A DNA stretch of 64,000 nucleotides from Candidatus Rifleibacteriota bacterium. GTDB taxonomy: Bacteria > Muiribacteriota > Ozemobacteria > Ozemobacterales > Ozemobacteraceae. Shown in pieces: positions 1 to 8,192 of the stretch. The stretch is taken from positions 1 to 64,000 of the forward strand of contig JAAYVD010000086.1 in assembly GCA_012517355.1 (NCBI GenBank), written 5' to 3'. Within the stretch, counting starts at the first letter, position 1, and the number at the start of each line of letters is the position of its first letter. Below the pieces are notes generated by a model. It ran no database searches, had not been told where the DNA came from, and saw nothing but the letters and a program-made list of their open reading frames with translations. Position numbers and translations under genes: made by a program.

Positions 1-1
1 C

Positions 2-517
2 GAACCGGCCGCCGCCGCGGCGGCCGCGGGACGCGGACCCGACGGCGGTGCCTCCGCGGGCGGCCTGCCCGCCGGCAGTGGCTCTGGGTTCCCCGGCCCT
101 GGCGGTGGCACCGGCCTCCCCGGCCCGGCCGGGATGTCCGGCACGGGCATGCCTTTCACCGGGCAGACCGGCGGCCAGGGGGCCGCCCCCCGGGTCCAGC
201 GCTGGCGGCTGCAAGTGGATGAGCGGTCCAATTCGCTGATCATCACGGCGCCCCGGTCCACGCTCGAGGAGATCGGCCGGCTGCTGCAGGTGTTCGACGT
301 GCCGATGGACAGCCGGCGGATGGAAGAACGGATCTTCAAGGTGAAGTACATCGATCGCACCACGCTCGAGAAGGCGATCAAGATGGTGTTGCCCCGGTTC
401 GACGCCGAGAAGCAGATGTTGAACATCAAGCGCATCGATCTCGGCGGCGGGACGGGCGGCACCGGCAGCGCGGGTGGGTCCGCGGGCACCGGCGGGGCCG
501 GTGGCGCGGGCCAGTGA
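2..517 (+). CDS. Secretin N-domain (NolW-like) protein, 5' end outside window
   Basis: The frame is open from the window edge, so the true start and any signal peptide lie upstream; about 171 codons are visible. A Gly/Pro/Ala-rich low-complexity stretch fills roughly the first 65 codons. It is followed by a segment around codons 68-100 (LQVDERSNSLIITAP ... LLQVFDVPMD) with the pattern of secretin N1/N2 ring domains, which line the periplasmic vestibule of type II secretion and type IV pilus secretins. A second such domain begins (FKVKYIDRTTLEKA) but the protein stops about 60 residues later in a Gly/Ala tail. The next gene, starting within 30 bases, encodes the beta-barrel half with its own signal peptide. 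This looks like a secretin split over two genes. Family call is fairly safe; which machine it serves cannot be read from here. Confidence 0.72.
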   Translation, partial: EPAAAAAAAGRGPDGGASAGGLPAGSGSGFPGPGGGTGLPGPAGMSGTGMPFTGQTGGQGAAPRVQRWRLQVDERSNSLIITAPRSTLEEIGRLLQVFDVPMDSRRMEERIFKVKYIDRTTLEKAIKMVLPRFDAEKQMLNIKRIDLGGGTGGTGSAGGSAGTGGAGGAGQ

Positions 518-543
518 CACGGAGTCGAAAGGTGAGTCAAGGG

Positions 544-1518
544 ATGAAGCACACACAGAGAATGTCCAGGCTGCAGGTTCCCGCGATGCTGTTGGTCCTC
601 CTTCTCGCGTCGGGTGCGACGATGGTGTCCGGCCAGGCGGCGCCCCAGGGGGGCGCCGCCACCCCACTCGAAAATACCCTGATCATTCGCGAGACGCCTG
701 AGAATCTCATGAAGATTGAGCAGATCCTCAAGACCCTTGATCTTCCCCCCAAGCAGGTCCTGATCGAGGCCCATCTCTTCGACGTCTCACTGGACAAATC
801 GAACTCGACAGGCATGGACTGGACCGCCCTCATGACCCAACTTGGCCGCACCCAGCCTTTGTGGCAGTTCAGCAACTCAGGGGTCCCCAGGGGAGAGGAT
901 GGGAATCCGAGTGGAATGGGAAATTTCAAGCTTGGAACTCTCGACAATGAGCACTTCACCATGCTCCTGTCCGGTTTACGGAAGGACAACCGGGCCCGAT
1001 CTCTTTCCAATCCGAAGGTGACCACCGTCAACGGTCAACAGGCTGTCATTTCCGTGGGCAAGAAGATTCCCTACTACACCACCACCACGTATCCGGCAAA
1101 CGGAGGGAATCCCCCCTACACCGTGACGAAGGTGGAAGATGTGGACGTTCCCATTAAGCTTACGGTTACCCCGACCGTCTATGACGATGGGTCCATTCGG
1201 CTGAAGGTGATCCCGGAAATCACCCGCACCCTTGGCACCTTGGTCCCGGGGGTGAAGCCCAGCACGGAGAGCCGGACGACCACCACCGACGTTTTTATCC
1301 GGGACCAGGAAACGCTGATCCTTGGCGGTTTGATTACTGAAGACTCCTCGAAATCCGATGACAATGTCCCCATGTTCGCGAAGATTCCCGTGCTGAAAAA
1401 GTTTTTTGGCCGCTCCGCCAAGGCTTCGTCACGTTCCGAGCTTGTTGTCTTCATTACTCCGAGAATCATCGAAGGGGAAAGGGGCGGACCCTCCCTTTCC
1501 CCCAAAGCCCGCCTGTGA
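544..1518 (+). CDS. Secretin C-terminal domain protein (GspD/PilQ type)
   Basis: A 324-residue exported protein. Residues 1-32 form a signal peptide (charged start, hydrophobic core, cut near VSGQA). A short N-domain end (LENTLIIRETPENL ... LKTLDLPP) leads into the secretin beta domain: LSNPKVTTVNGQQAVI, VPIKLTVTPTVYDDGSI, FIRDQETLILGGLI and the closing SELVVFITPRI are all classic secretin motifs. Secretins form the outer-membrane gate of type II secretion and type IV pilus systems. At 324 residues it is half the usual size because most N domains sit in the preceding gene. I chose ATG 544 because AAAGGTGAG lies 7-9 bases upstream; an in-frame GTG at 514 overlaps the upstream stop as GTGA and is an alternative. 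A lipoprotein gene follows after 10 bases, so the three are probably one operon. Confidence 0.88.
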   Translation: MKHTQRMSRLQVPAMLLVLLLASGATMVSGQAAPQGGAATPLENTLIIRETPENLMKIEQILKTLDLPPKQVLIEAHLFDVSLDKSNSTGMDWTALMTQLGRTQPLWQFSNSGVPRGEDGNPSGMGNFKLGTLDNEHFTMLLSGLRKDNRARSLSNPKVTTVNGQQAVISVGKKIPYYTTTTYPANGGNPPYTVTKVEDVDVPIKLTVTPTVYDDGSIRLKVIPEITRTLGTLVPGVKPSTESRTTTTDVFIRDQETLILGGLITEDSSKSDDNVPMFAKIPVLKKFFGRSAKASSRSELVVFITPRIIEGERGGPSLSPKARL

Positions 1519-1528
1519 GGTGATCCCC

Positions 1529-2242
1529 ATGAACATCCGACGCCTCCCCGCCCTGATGGTGGCCGCCCTCGTCTTCAGCTCGATCCTCGGCTGCCAGAAC
1601 TCGCCCGGCCAGGTCTTCTCGCCGACCTCCGACCTGCACGTGGTCGGCCTCTCCCCCGCCAACCTGCAGCCCGTCGAGGAATCATCGAGCTCGGGCAGCT
1701 CGTCGGCCAGCGCCTCGGTGACCGTTCCGCAGCTGGCCGTCTACCTGCGCATCTCCAACGGGGTCTCGGCCTTCATCGAGAACTACCAGATCCGCTACGT
1801 CGCCGCGAACGGCCAGGCCCTGGCCAACGGCCGGTTCGACCACGCGGGCGCGATGAGCGTCTTCCTGCAGGCGGCATCGCTTGGGGGCTCGGGCACCGGA
1901 ACCGGAACAGGCACCGGCACCGGGACCGGGGCCTCCCTGCGCGGCAAGGCCGCCGGAACGGGAAGCGGCGGGGCGGTCCGCGCCCAGTCCACCGGCACGG
2001 GTTCGGGCAGCGGAGCCACCCAGACCATCACCTCCCAGGCCACCGGGTTCTGCACCCTGGAGGTGTTCACCGGCAACCTCTACGCCTACCTGACCAACGG
2101 CACCGAATCGTATGCCGACGACATCTCCCCGGTCGTGGCCCAGGTGACCCTCGGCGGCCGCGACCTCAACGACCACGATCTCTCCGTGACCTTCAATGTC
2201 ACCCTTTCGACCACCGTCCTGACCAACCAGTCGGGAAGCTGA
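1529..2242 (+). CDS. Lipoprotein of unknown function, downstream of secretin
   Basis: A 237-residue predicted lipoprotein. The start ATG 1529 has a GAGGTGA ribosome site six bases upstream and begins a short charged, hydrophobic leader ending in the lipobox SILGC (Cys about residue 22). After the lipobox come a Ser-rich stretch, a region that may be an immunoglobulin-like beta domain (LAVYLRISNGVSAFIENYQIRYV), a Gly-Thr-Ser repeat tract of alternating GTG tripeptides near residues 120-180, and a second beta-rich block (CTLEVFTGNLYAYL ... LSVTFNVTLS). I do not recognise the family. It begins 10 bases after the secretin stop, so it is likely co-transcribed and could act at the outer membrane with it, as pilotin or pilus-biogenesis lipoproteins do, but no pilotin motif is visible and that role is only a guess from position. 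Confidence 0.75.
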   Translation: MNIRRLPALMVAALVFSSILGCQNSPGQVFSPTSDLHVVGLSPANLQPVEESSSSGSSSASASVTVPQLAVYLRISNGVSAFIENYQIRYVAANGQALANGRFDHAGAMSVFLQAASLGGSGTGTGTGTGTGTGASLRGKAAGTGSGGAVRAQSTGTGSGSGATQTITSQATGFCTLEVFTGNLYAYLTNGTESYADDISPVVAQVTLGGRDLNDHDLSVTFNVTLSTTVLTNQSGS

Positions 2243-2377
2243 AGCCATGCCCCGCCTGCCTTCCGACGGTTTCCGCCCGCCTGTTCGCCCTGCCCTGTCA
2301 GCCCGCCGCCACGTTCCAATGGCCGAGTTGACGACCGAGCCGGCCCTCCGGCTCCCACCGCAAGGGGGTTTCCAGCC

Positions 2378-2704
2378 ATGACCAAGCAGACGCTGATCCT
2401 CGCCGGGTCCGCCCTCCTCATCCTCGGCCTCCTCATCGGCTGCGGCAGCGGCTCCGGCGGCATCGCCGGCGGCAGTTTCGAGGGCCTCCCCACCGCCGCC
2501 TTACCGAATGCCCTTGGAACGATCATTGGAATCGTTTCCGACTCCAGTGGGGTTCCTGTAAGCGGCGCTTCCGTCACGTTGTCACTGAATGGAACCGCCG
2601 TGGCGAACGCAGTTTCCGGGGCGGATGGAAGCTATTCTTTATCTGCTTCCCCCATGTGTGTTCGGATAACGGGAAAACCGGTCGGAAACACTGATAAATG
2701 CTGA
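2378..2704 (+). pseudogene. 5' fragment of IS-interrupted lipoprotein with carboxypeptidase-regulatory-like domains
   Basis: This is the start of a lipoprotein gene: signal with lipobox LLIGC (Cys about residue 23), then Gly/Ser linker and the first part of a carboxypeptidase-regulatory-like (CarboxypepD_reg) beta domain (GTIIGIVSDSSGVPVSGASV ... GADGSYSLSAS). Host coding sequence ends at 2652; the remaining codons to the stop at 2704 read into the left end of the inserted IS. Joining base 2652 to base 4192 restores an in-frame gene of about 590 residues and completes the domain motif YSLSASPGTYELLV, so the insertion looks recent and the gene is otherwise undamaged. The first 110 bases are GC-rich like the chromosome while the rest is clearly AT-richer. 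The present product would be a short truncated lipoprotein. Confidence 0.85.
2643..2652. repeat. Left target-site duplication of the IS4-family element
   Basis: The 10 bases CTGCTTCCCC immediately left of the IS are repeated exactly at 4182-4191 immediately right of it. A 10-bp duplication is within the range typical for IS4-family members. Confidence 0.88.
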
Positions 2705-4181
2705 AAAGGGAAGCATGAGTTTAGAACACTGGCCTTTCATGCGGTTTTCCGGGTCTCCTTGTCAAGAAACGTCCTTGTACCCCCTGAGGGATCCATGGCT
2801 TCTGGAGGAAACCACCTCCAGGAGTGCAGCCATGCCGCGTCGCCCTCACGTCGATCCTGAAGTTGCCCTGGCCCAAGGGATCTCCACGGTCCCCAATTCG
2901 CTTCCTGCCAAGTTTCTCAGGGAAACCGCCAAAGCTACCAAGTGGATTGAGAGGATCAAGAAGATCGACCCCGCCCTCTTCTTCTGGAACCTCGTTTTCG
3001 GCTTCGGACCATCTATGGAGCGGACCCTTGCCGCCTTGAGAAAGCGGCTCTGCACCATTTCCGCGGAAGAACTGGTTCCGTCCTCTTTCTTCGACCGGTT
3101 CAATGACCGGCTGGTTGCATTTCTGGAGAAAGTCCTTCAGCACCTCCTGGCCACCACAGTTCGTTCCGAGCTGCCCCGGAAGGTGCTCGACCACTTCAAG
3201 GACGTCCTGGTCATCGATAGCACCATCGTTCGCTTGCTGGATACCCTGGCGGATGTCTTCCCTGGGGCCGGAATGCCTGCCGGGGCCAAGATTTCTACCG
3301 TCCTGTCGGTCGCCACGGACAGCCTGCACCGAATGGCCATCTATGTCGGCAAGAAGGCCGAAATCAAGACCCTCAAGCTTGGGGAGTGGGTCAAGGACTG
3401 TCTGCTGCTCTTTGACCTGGGCTACTTCGGGTACTCCGAGTTCGAGCGAATCATGCGGCTGGGCGGCCATTTCATCACGAGGCTCCACGGCAACGCTGAT
3501 CCCGAGATCGTGGAGGTCAACAGGAGCCACCGTGGGCGGGCCATAGACCTTGTGGGGAAGCGCATTCGAAGTTGCCTGGCCTCGTTGAAGCGAGAGGTCC
3601 TGGATGTCATGGTCAAGGTTGAGGTGACCCGGCGCGGATACCGCGGGGCCAAGATGAAGGTTCCCGTGGTCATGCGGCTTGTCGGGATCCTGAACGAGGA
3701 GACCCAGGAATACCATTTGTATCTGACCGACCTTCCCCTCGAAACATTCGATGCTGAGCGGATCGCGAACCTTTACCGAGGCCGCTGGTGTGTGGAGCTT
3801 CTTTTTAAAGAGTTGAAATCCCGCTATGCCCTGGACGTGATCCACACCTCCAAGCCCGAAATCGTGAAAGCCCTCATCTACACAGCGATGATCACCCTGG
3901 TGATCTCTCGCCGCATCTTTGTCGCATACCGCGATGCCATGGCCAGGGGCGGAAAGGTGGTCACTCCTGAGAAGTGGGCCCGGTTCTTCGTTGAGCATGC
4001 AGGCTATATCCTGCGCCAGGTCTTGAGGTTGTCGAAGGTCGAATTCACCGAAGAACTCCTCCTGCGGCTGGCGCTCCAAGAAACCATTGCCCAGGATCCG
4101 CTTCGGGAAAGGCTGGAGGACGTTTGGAATGGTTGATCCCATGTTCAGCTCAAGCTTTCATGCCTTATCCGAATCCATATG
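2653..4181 (+). mobile_element. IS4-family insertion sequence, complete, 1529 bp
   Basis: Ends are set by a 10-bp direct target repeat (2643-2652 and 4182-4191) and by terminal inverted repeats: the left 20 bases (CATGTGTGTTCGGATAACGG) and the reverse complement of the right 20 bases (CATATGGATTCGGATAAGGC) agree at 15 of 20 positions, sharing the core TTCGGATAA. One transposase gene fills most of the element. The open frame and matching ends suggest it is intact and could still move. It splits a large lipoprotein gene exactly within a codon that is restored on precise removal. Confidence 0.92.
2832..4136 (+). CDS. IS4-family DDE transposase
   Basis: 434 residues from ATG 2832, which has AGGAG seven bases upstream; an in-frame ATG at 2715 would add 39 residues that look like untranslated leader. 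The catalytic triad of the RNase H-like DDE fold is visible: D129 in VLVIDSTIV, D195 in LLLFDLGYFG, and E322 within NLYRGRWCVELLFKELK, which carries the IS4 signature Y-x2-R-x3-E-x6-K. The protein cuts and joins the element ends during cut-and-paste transposition. Length and motifs are normal for the family and no frameshift is seen, so it is probably active. It occupies the complete element between 2653 and 4181. Confidence 0.93.
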   Translation: MPRRPHVDPEVALAQGISTVPNSLPAKFLRETAKATKWIERIKKIDPALFFWNLVFGFGPSMERTLAALRKRLCTISAEELVPSSFFDRFNDRLVAFLEKVLQHLLATTVRSELPRKVLDHFKDVLVIDSTIVRLLDTLADVFPGAGMPAGAKISTVLSVATDSLHRMAIYVGKKAEIKTLKLGEWVKDCLLLFDLGYFGYSEFERIMRLGGHFITRLHGNADPEIVEVNRSHRGRAIDLVGKRIRSCLASLKREVLDVMVKVEVTRRGYRGAKMKVPVVMRLVGILNEETQEYHLYLTDLPLETFDAERIANLYRGRWCVELLFKELKSRYALDVIHTSKPEIVKALIYTAMITLVISRRIFVAYRDAMARGGKVVTPEKWARFFVEHAGYILRQVLRLSKVEFTEELLLRLALQETIAQDPLRERLEDVWNG

Positions 4182-4191
4182 CTGCTTCCCC
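4182..4191. repeat. Right target-site duplication of the IS4-family element
   Basis: CTGCTTCCCC, identical to 2643-2652, directly after the right inverted repeat that ends CCATATG. Confidence 0.88.
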
Positions 4192-5689
4192 TGGAACATA
4201 TGAATTGCTGGTTGCGCAAATTGGTTTCAATACAATCCTTCAAACGCTGTCGGTTGAAGGCGGCCGAACTATCCCCAATAATGTTCCTCTTACGGCAGTT
4301 TCAACGACAAGTAATGTCGGAAAAGTTCGAGGCCTTGTCACTGGAATGGATGGCGCTGTCATTTCAGGCGCGCTCGTTAGATTGTATAACCAACAGGGCA
4401 CAGCAGTTGTTTCCGAGTTTACCACGGGAACCGATGGCGCATTTTCCTTCTCCGCGGCTCCAGGAGTTTACAAATTGAGCGTCATGAAATCTGGGTATAT
4501 CCATGATCCTGATGAAATCACGATCAAGGCCAATTTTGAATTGGTGAAAGACCAACCAATTGGATCAAAGGTATTGATGACTGGCACTACAATTCTTACC
4601 ACAACACAAGAGGCACTATCCAACATTCAAGTATCACTGTTCAAAAGAGATGACACCACATACAACTTATCTTCAATTGCTACATTTGTGACCACAACCG
4701 AGGGAAAGTTTCTTTTTGAACAAGGTCCAGGGAATTACGAAATTACCGCCGGTAGCGATGACCGGAACGTTTCGAAATACCAACTCGCAACATCTGCAGT
4801 TAAAATCCTTGCGACAGGAACAATTTCTCCATCTTCACCTATTCTAAAACTCTCTCCACATATGGTTAGCGGCCAACCAGTTCAAGAGCATGCGACCGGA
4901 ACCGTGTATGATTCATTCTCAAAAGCGCCTCTCGAACATGTATCCTGCTCCCTAAAGGGAGTGACCTCGGTTATGACTGATCTCAGGGGAAAATTTGAAT
5001 TTCAGTCCCTTCTTCCAGCAACTTACGAACTGACTTTTAGCAAAGAGGGATGGGCAACCCAAACTGTTGCATTCCGGATCGAGAAAAATCCTGAGACAAC
5101 GACCGCCTCATCGCCCACCAATGATACCATTATGACACCTTCGTCGTTTACCGTTTATTTGCAGCAATCGCCCCAAGGCAACCTTGGAGCAATCTCCGGT
5201 CGTTTCTTGGACATTTTCGAGGTCTCAACTGATACAATGAAAATCACAGGAACTCCTAACCGCTTTGTCCATCTATACGTTTATCGATTAACCTCCAAAT
5301 CAATAACCTATGTCTCACTTGGCGCCACTCAAACAGTCACAGTATCTGATTGGGAGTTTGATTCTGGAACTTCAACAATGCCAATCTTGTCTACCATAAC
5401 AGGAAGTGGGACGGTTAATGGCATTGACATGAATGGAACCTTCCGGCTTGAACACTTGCAACCAACGACTTCAACAATGAAGTATTTGGTCTTTGTGGCC
5501 ACAACCGCGACTCCGTCCGAGTCCTTCCTCACCCCAATGAAAAAAACCAACTTCGAAACCGCTTCCTCTGATGTTTTTTGGTGGCAAGAGAATCCAAAAG
5601 ATCCAAACCGGTCACACTCCTGGCCCTTGGTCGACGTCACCGCCAACACCACCACTTTCCTGCAGAACTTCAACCTGCCCAACTACTGA
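4192..5689 (+). pseudogene. 3' fragment of IS-interrupted lipoprotein (carboxypeptidase-regulatory-like repeats)
   Basis: Continuation of the gene begun at 2378, separated by the IS. It completes the first beta domain (PGTYELLVAQIGF) and holds at least three more carboxypeptidase-regulatory-like units: GKVRGLVTGMDGAVISGALV ... GAFSFSAAPGVYKLSV; a more diverged unit with LSNIQVSLFKRD ... GKFLFEQGPGNYEIT; and ATGTVYDSFSKAPLEHVSC ... GKFEFQSLLPATYELTF. Such domains are extracellular beta sandwiches in surface and periplasmic proteins. The C-terminal 200 residues are beta-rich with no family I can name. Base composition from about 2500 to 5600 is markedly AT-richer than neighbours and returns to GC-rich only in the last 60 bases, suggesting the body of the gene was acquired. 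The stop at 5689 is followed by a strong terminator. Confidence 0.85.
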
Positions 5690-5713
5690 CCCTTCCCGCC
5701 CCACCCGCCACGC

Positions 5714-5747
5714 ACGGGCCCCGCTCGCCGGGGCCCGTTTCCATTTC
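5714..5747 (+). terminator. Intrinsic terminator after the interrupted lipoprotein gene
   Basis: Perfect 10-bp stem ACGGGCCCCG (5714-5723) with CGGGGCCCGT (5729-5738), 5-base loop, followed by TTCCATTTC. Confidence 0.8.
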
Positions 5748-5844
5748 TCCGGCGCCCAGTTTTCCGGGAATCCTGCTTCCCGGATCGGGAAACCAGCTCC
5801 CGACCGCAACCCTGACCCGACGATCCAGAGAACCCCTCGTTGAA

Positions 5845-5920
5845 CCGACTTCCTCCTCTTTCGTTGGCATCCGCTCCGGAAACGACCGCCGGCAACAAGA
5901 TGTCGGCCCCCGGGCAGGAA
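5845..5920 (+). repeat. Diverged direct repeat upstream of DUF4143 gene, copy 1
   Basis: Shares with 7912-7990 the string pattern GACTTCCTCCT...TTGG, CCGGAAA.CGA and an exact CCGCCGGCAACAAGATGTC. Each copy lies in the non-coding stretch near a DUF4143-type gene or remnant. No open frame or terminal inverted repeats were found. Confidence 0.55.
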
Positions 5921-5978
5921 ACCGCTGACCATGAAATTCTAAACCCGAACTTTGCTTTTTCATGGTATGATGAACGTC

Positions 5979-7160
5979 ATGATCGTCCGGGCGAACCTTC
6001 AGTCAGCCATCCGGAAAGCATTGCGACGTGAACGGATCGTGGCCATCCTCGGGCCCCGACAATGCGGAAAGACCACCCTGGCCCGATCGGTGGCCGCCAC
6101 CTTGCCGTCCCATTGGTTCGACCTCGAGGACCCCGCCGACATCGACCGCCTCCAGGACCCCGCCGCCGCCCTCCGGCCCCTGCGCGGCCTGGTGGTCATC
6201 GACGAGATCCAGCTCCGTCCGGACCTCTTTCCCCTTCTCCGGGTCCTGGCCGACCGGCATCCCGGCCCCGCCCGGTTTCTCATCCTCGGCAGCGCTTCCC
6301 CCACCCTCGTCCGTCATGCCTCCGAATCCCTCGCCGGCCGCCTGGAAACCATCATCATGGGAGGCTTCTCCCTGAGGGAACTCCCCCACCCGGACCTGGA
6401 ACCCCACTGGCTCCGCGGCGGTTTCCCCCGTTCCTTCCTGGCACCGTCCCGCCCCACCAGTTTCCTCTGGCGGCGGCAGTTCCTCCAGACCTTGTTCCAG
6501 CGCGACCTCGCCAGGCTTACCCCCGCCACCCCGACACCGACCCTGCAGCGGTTCTGGGCAATGCTGGCCCATTGCCATGGCCAGGTCTGGAACGGGGCCG
6601 ACCCCGCCCGCTCGCTGGGGGTTTCCGAGCCCACCATCCGGCGGTATCTCGATCTGCTGGAAGGGGTATTCCTGATCCGCATCCTCAAACCCTGGCACGC
6701 CAACCTCGGCAAGCGCCAGGTCCGTTCCCCAAAGGTCTACATCCGGGATTCCGGACTCCTGCATTGCCTGTTCGGGATCCGCACGATTCCCGACCTTCTC
6801 TCCCACCCCCGATGCGGTGCCTCCTGGGAGGGCTACCTCATCGAGGAAGTGTGCCAGGCCGTTCAACCCGACGAAGCCTGCTTCTGGGCCACGCACACCG
6901 GAGCCGAACTCGATCTGCTTCTCATCAAGGACGGCCGCCGCGTCGGGGTGGAATGCAAACGGGCCACCTCCCCCGGGTTGACTCCTTCCATGCGGATCGC
7001 CCTGCAGGACCTCGATCTCGAACGGCTGATCGTCCTCCACGGCGGGAAGGAACGCTATGCCCTCGCCGGGAAGGCCATCGCTCTACCCGCCACCGACCTG
7101 GCCGATCCGTCCTTCCCCACCCGGGTGTTCCCGACACGCCGGCCACGCTCATCGCGATAG
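5979..7160 (+). CDS. AAA ATPase with DUF4143 C-terminal domain (copy A)
   Basis: 393 residues. Walker A GPRQCGKTTL near residue 26 and Walker B VVIDEIQ near residue 74 mark the AAA-type ATPase half; the arginine-finger/sensor region LILGSASP follows. The C-terminal half is the DUF4143 module, a winged-helix (LGVSEPTIRRYLDLLEG) plus a PD-(D/E)XK-like fold with GAELDLLLIKDGRRVGVECK near residue 310. These proteins are widespread, strain-variable and of unproven role; links to mobile or defence islands are often proposed. Several in-frame ATGs (5967, 5970, 5979) and TTG 5952 are possible; I chose 5979 because homologues start close to the ATP-binding domain and a TATGAT box ends eight bases before it. 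GC-rich like its surroundings. A diverged sister gene is at 8748 and a collapsed third at 8226. Confidence 0.88.
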   Translation: MIVRANLQSAIRKALRRERIVAILGPRQCGKTTLARSVAATLPSHWFDLEDPADIDRLQDPAAALRPLRGLVVIDEIQLRPDLFPLLRVLADRHPGPARFLILGSASPTLVRHASESLAGRLETIIMGGFSLRELPHPDLEPHWLRGGFPRSFLAPSRPTSFLWRRQFLQTLFQRDLARLTPATPTPTLQRFWAMLAHCHGQVWNGADPARSLGVSEPTIRRYLDLLEGVFLIRILKPWHANLGKRQVRSPKVYIRDSGLLHCLFGIRTIPDLLSHPRCGASWEGYLIEEVCQAVQPDEACFWATHTGAELDLLLIKDGRRVGVECKRATSPGLTPSMRIALQDLDLERLIVLHGGKERYALAGKAIALPATDLADPSFPTRVFPTRRPRSSR

Positions 7161-7179
7161 CCTTCCCCCCGACCATCCC

Positions 7180-7208
7180 TTGCCTGCCAACGAAGAATTC
7201 CGTATACT
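7180..7208 (+). promoter_or_regulatory. Sigma70-type promoter of toxin-antitoxin pair
   Basis: TTGCCT (7180-7185), 17-base spacer, TATACT (7203-7208). The -10 lies inside GTATAC, and GTAT/ATAC half-sites recur just downstream (7202-7220), a plausible operator for the ribbon-helix-helix antitoxin. Distance to the start codon is 34 bases with GGAGAG in between. Confidence 0.7.
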
Positions 7209-7241
7209 CACATTGAATACATTTCATTCAGGAGAGATGGC

Positions 7242-7484
7242 ATGCCCAAAACGGTGACCCTCCGCCTGAAAGACGACATCTACCAGTTGTTCTCCCGCCT
7301 CGCCGATCAGGAGAACCGCCCCCTGTCCAATTTCATCGAGACCGCCGCCCTTCGCTTCATCCGGGAAACCGAAACGGTCGATGAGTTCGAAATGAACGAG
7401 ATCAGGGAAAACAAGCCCCTCAACAGAAGCCTGAAAAGGGCCCTGCAGGAGGTGCACCGCCGGCAGGGAAAGTTCGTTGGGTAA
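7242..7484 (+). CDS. Ribbon-helix-helix antitoxin (CopG/RelB-like)
   Basis: 80 residues. The N-terminal TVTLRLKDDIYQLFSRLADQ has the beta-strand then two-helix pattern of ribbon-helix-helix DNA-binding antitoxins, followed by a charged helical C-terminus (ETVDEFEMNEI ... RALQEVHRRQ) that would bind the toxin. It overlaps the next gene by eight bases and is preceded by a good promoter and GGAGAG ribosome site. Antitoxins of this class neutralise RelE/ParE toxins and repress their own promoter. Calling it RHH is secure from pattern; the exact subfamily is not. Confidence 0.85.
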   Translation: MPKTVTLRLKDDIYQLFSRLADQENRPLSNFIETAALRFIRETETVDEFEMNEIRENKPLNRSLKRALQEVHRRQGKFVG

Positions 7485-7758
7485 CTACCGTATCTTCGCC
7501 ACCGACGAATTTTGCCGACGCTTGGCCGGCATCGCCCAACCCCACCGGGATTTCCTCACCACCAAACTCACGACCTACGTGTATCCCCAACTCGCGGAAG
7601 AACCCCACTTCGGTCTGAACATCCGCAAGCTGGTCCAGTTCGTCCCCCCCACCTGGCGATACCGCATCGGCCGGTTCAGGGTGTTCTTCACCATCGACGA
7701 CCAGAAACGCGTCGTCTTCCTCCTGTCGATCGACCACCGCAAGGACGCCTACAAGTAA
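7477..7758 (+). CDS. RelE/ParE-family toxin
   Basis: 93 residues from a TTG start at 7477 inside the end of the antitoxin gene; AGGGAAAG lies six bases upstream. The body matches the RelE/ParE fold: helical hairpin with EFCRRLAGI, then the characteristic strand block WRYRIGRFRVFFTID ... VVFLLSIDHRKDAYK ending the protein. Members cut ribosome-bound mRNA (RelE) or poison gyrase (ParE); the residues here (Arg-rich WRYRIGRFR and terminal HRKDAY) favour the RelE branch. Overlapping, antitoxin-first order is normal for type II pairs. No damage is visible, so the module is probably functional. Confidence 0.88.
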   Translation: MGNYRIFATDEFCRRLAGIAQPHRDFLTTKLTTYVYPQLAEEPHFGLNIRKLVQFVPPTWRYRIGRFRVFFTIDDQKRVVFLLSIDHRKDAYK

Positions 7759-7911
7759 CCCACCCCCGGCCTGCCGGTACCTTCCGCCTCCCCCTGGTGA
7801 AGCGGGCATGCCAACACCCCCCCCGCGCCCGGTGCGGCCCCCGGGGAGGGAACCCCCTCTCCGTCTGGCCCGTTCCCGTGTGATTTCCATCAGTCACCTG
7901 TCAAAGCGCCT

Positions 7912-7990
7912 CCGGACTTCCTCCTTTCCCTTGGATGCCGACCCGGAAAACGATCCGCCGGCAACAAGATGTCCGGCCACGAGAACCTCC
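7912..7990 (+). repeat. Diverged direct repeat, copy 2
   Basis: Second copy of the 5845-5920 repeat; the two share CCGCCGGCAACAAGATGTC exactly and similar flanks. It lies in the gene-free stretch between the toxin gene and the MITE-like element. Confidence 0.55.
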
Positions 7991-8073
7991 TGGCGGCCGG
8001 GCAGATACCACAACGGCCACGCCGTGAATCGGGAATCCGCACCCCATCGGGCAACCGGCACCGCGGCAGGAAA

Positions 8074-8192
8074 GAGTCTGTTGCATGAATCGGAAAGATT
8101 GGGACCCGTACACATGGGCATCGATCAAATCGAGGTTTGCTGGGGGACGGTACCTGAAAATTGGCCGAGTTAGGCATTCATGCAACAGGCTC
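8074..8192. mobile_element. 119-bp MITE-like element with terminal inverted repeats
   Basis: The ends carry a perfect 13-base inverted repeat, CTGTTGCATGAAT at 8078-8090 and its complement at 8176-8188; including GAGT/GCTC the match extends to 17 bases with one mismatch. GAAA flanks both ends (8070-8073 and 8193-8196), a possible 4-bp target duplication. No coding frame is visible inside. This is the form of a non-autonomous IS derivative; the parental transposase is not in this window. Confidence 0.72.

Noticed and set aside
2721-4142. Minus-strand frame covering the transposase
   Set aside because: Same length as the transposase but reversed; DDE and IS4 signature only make sense on the plus strand.
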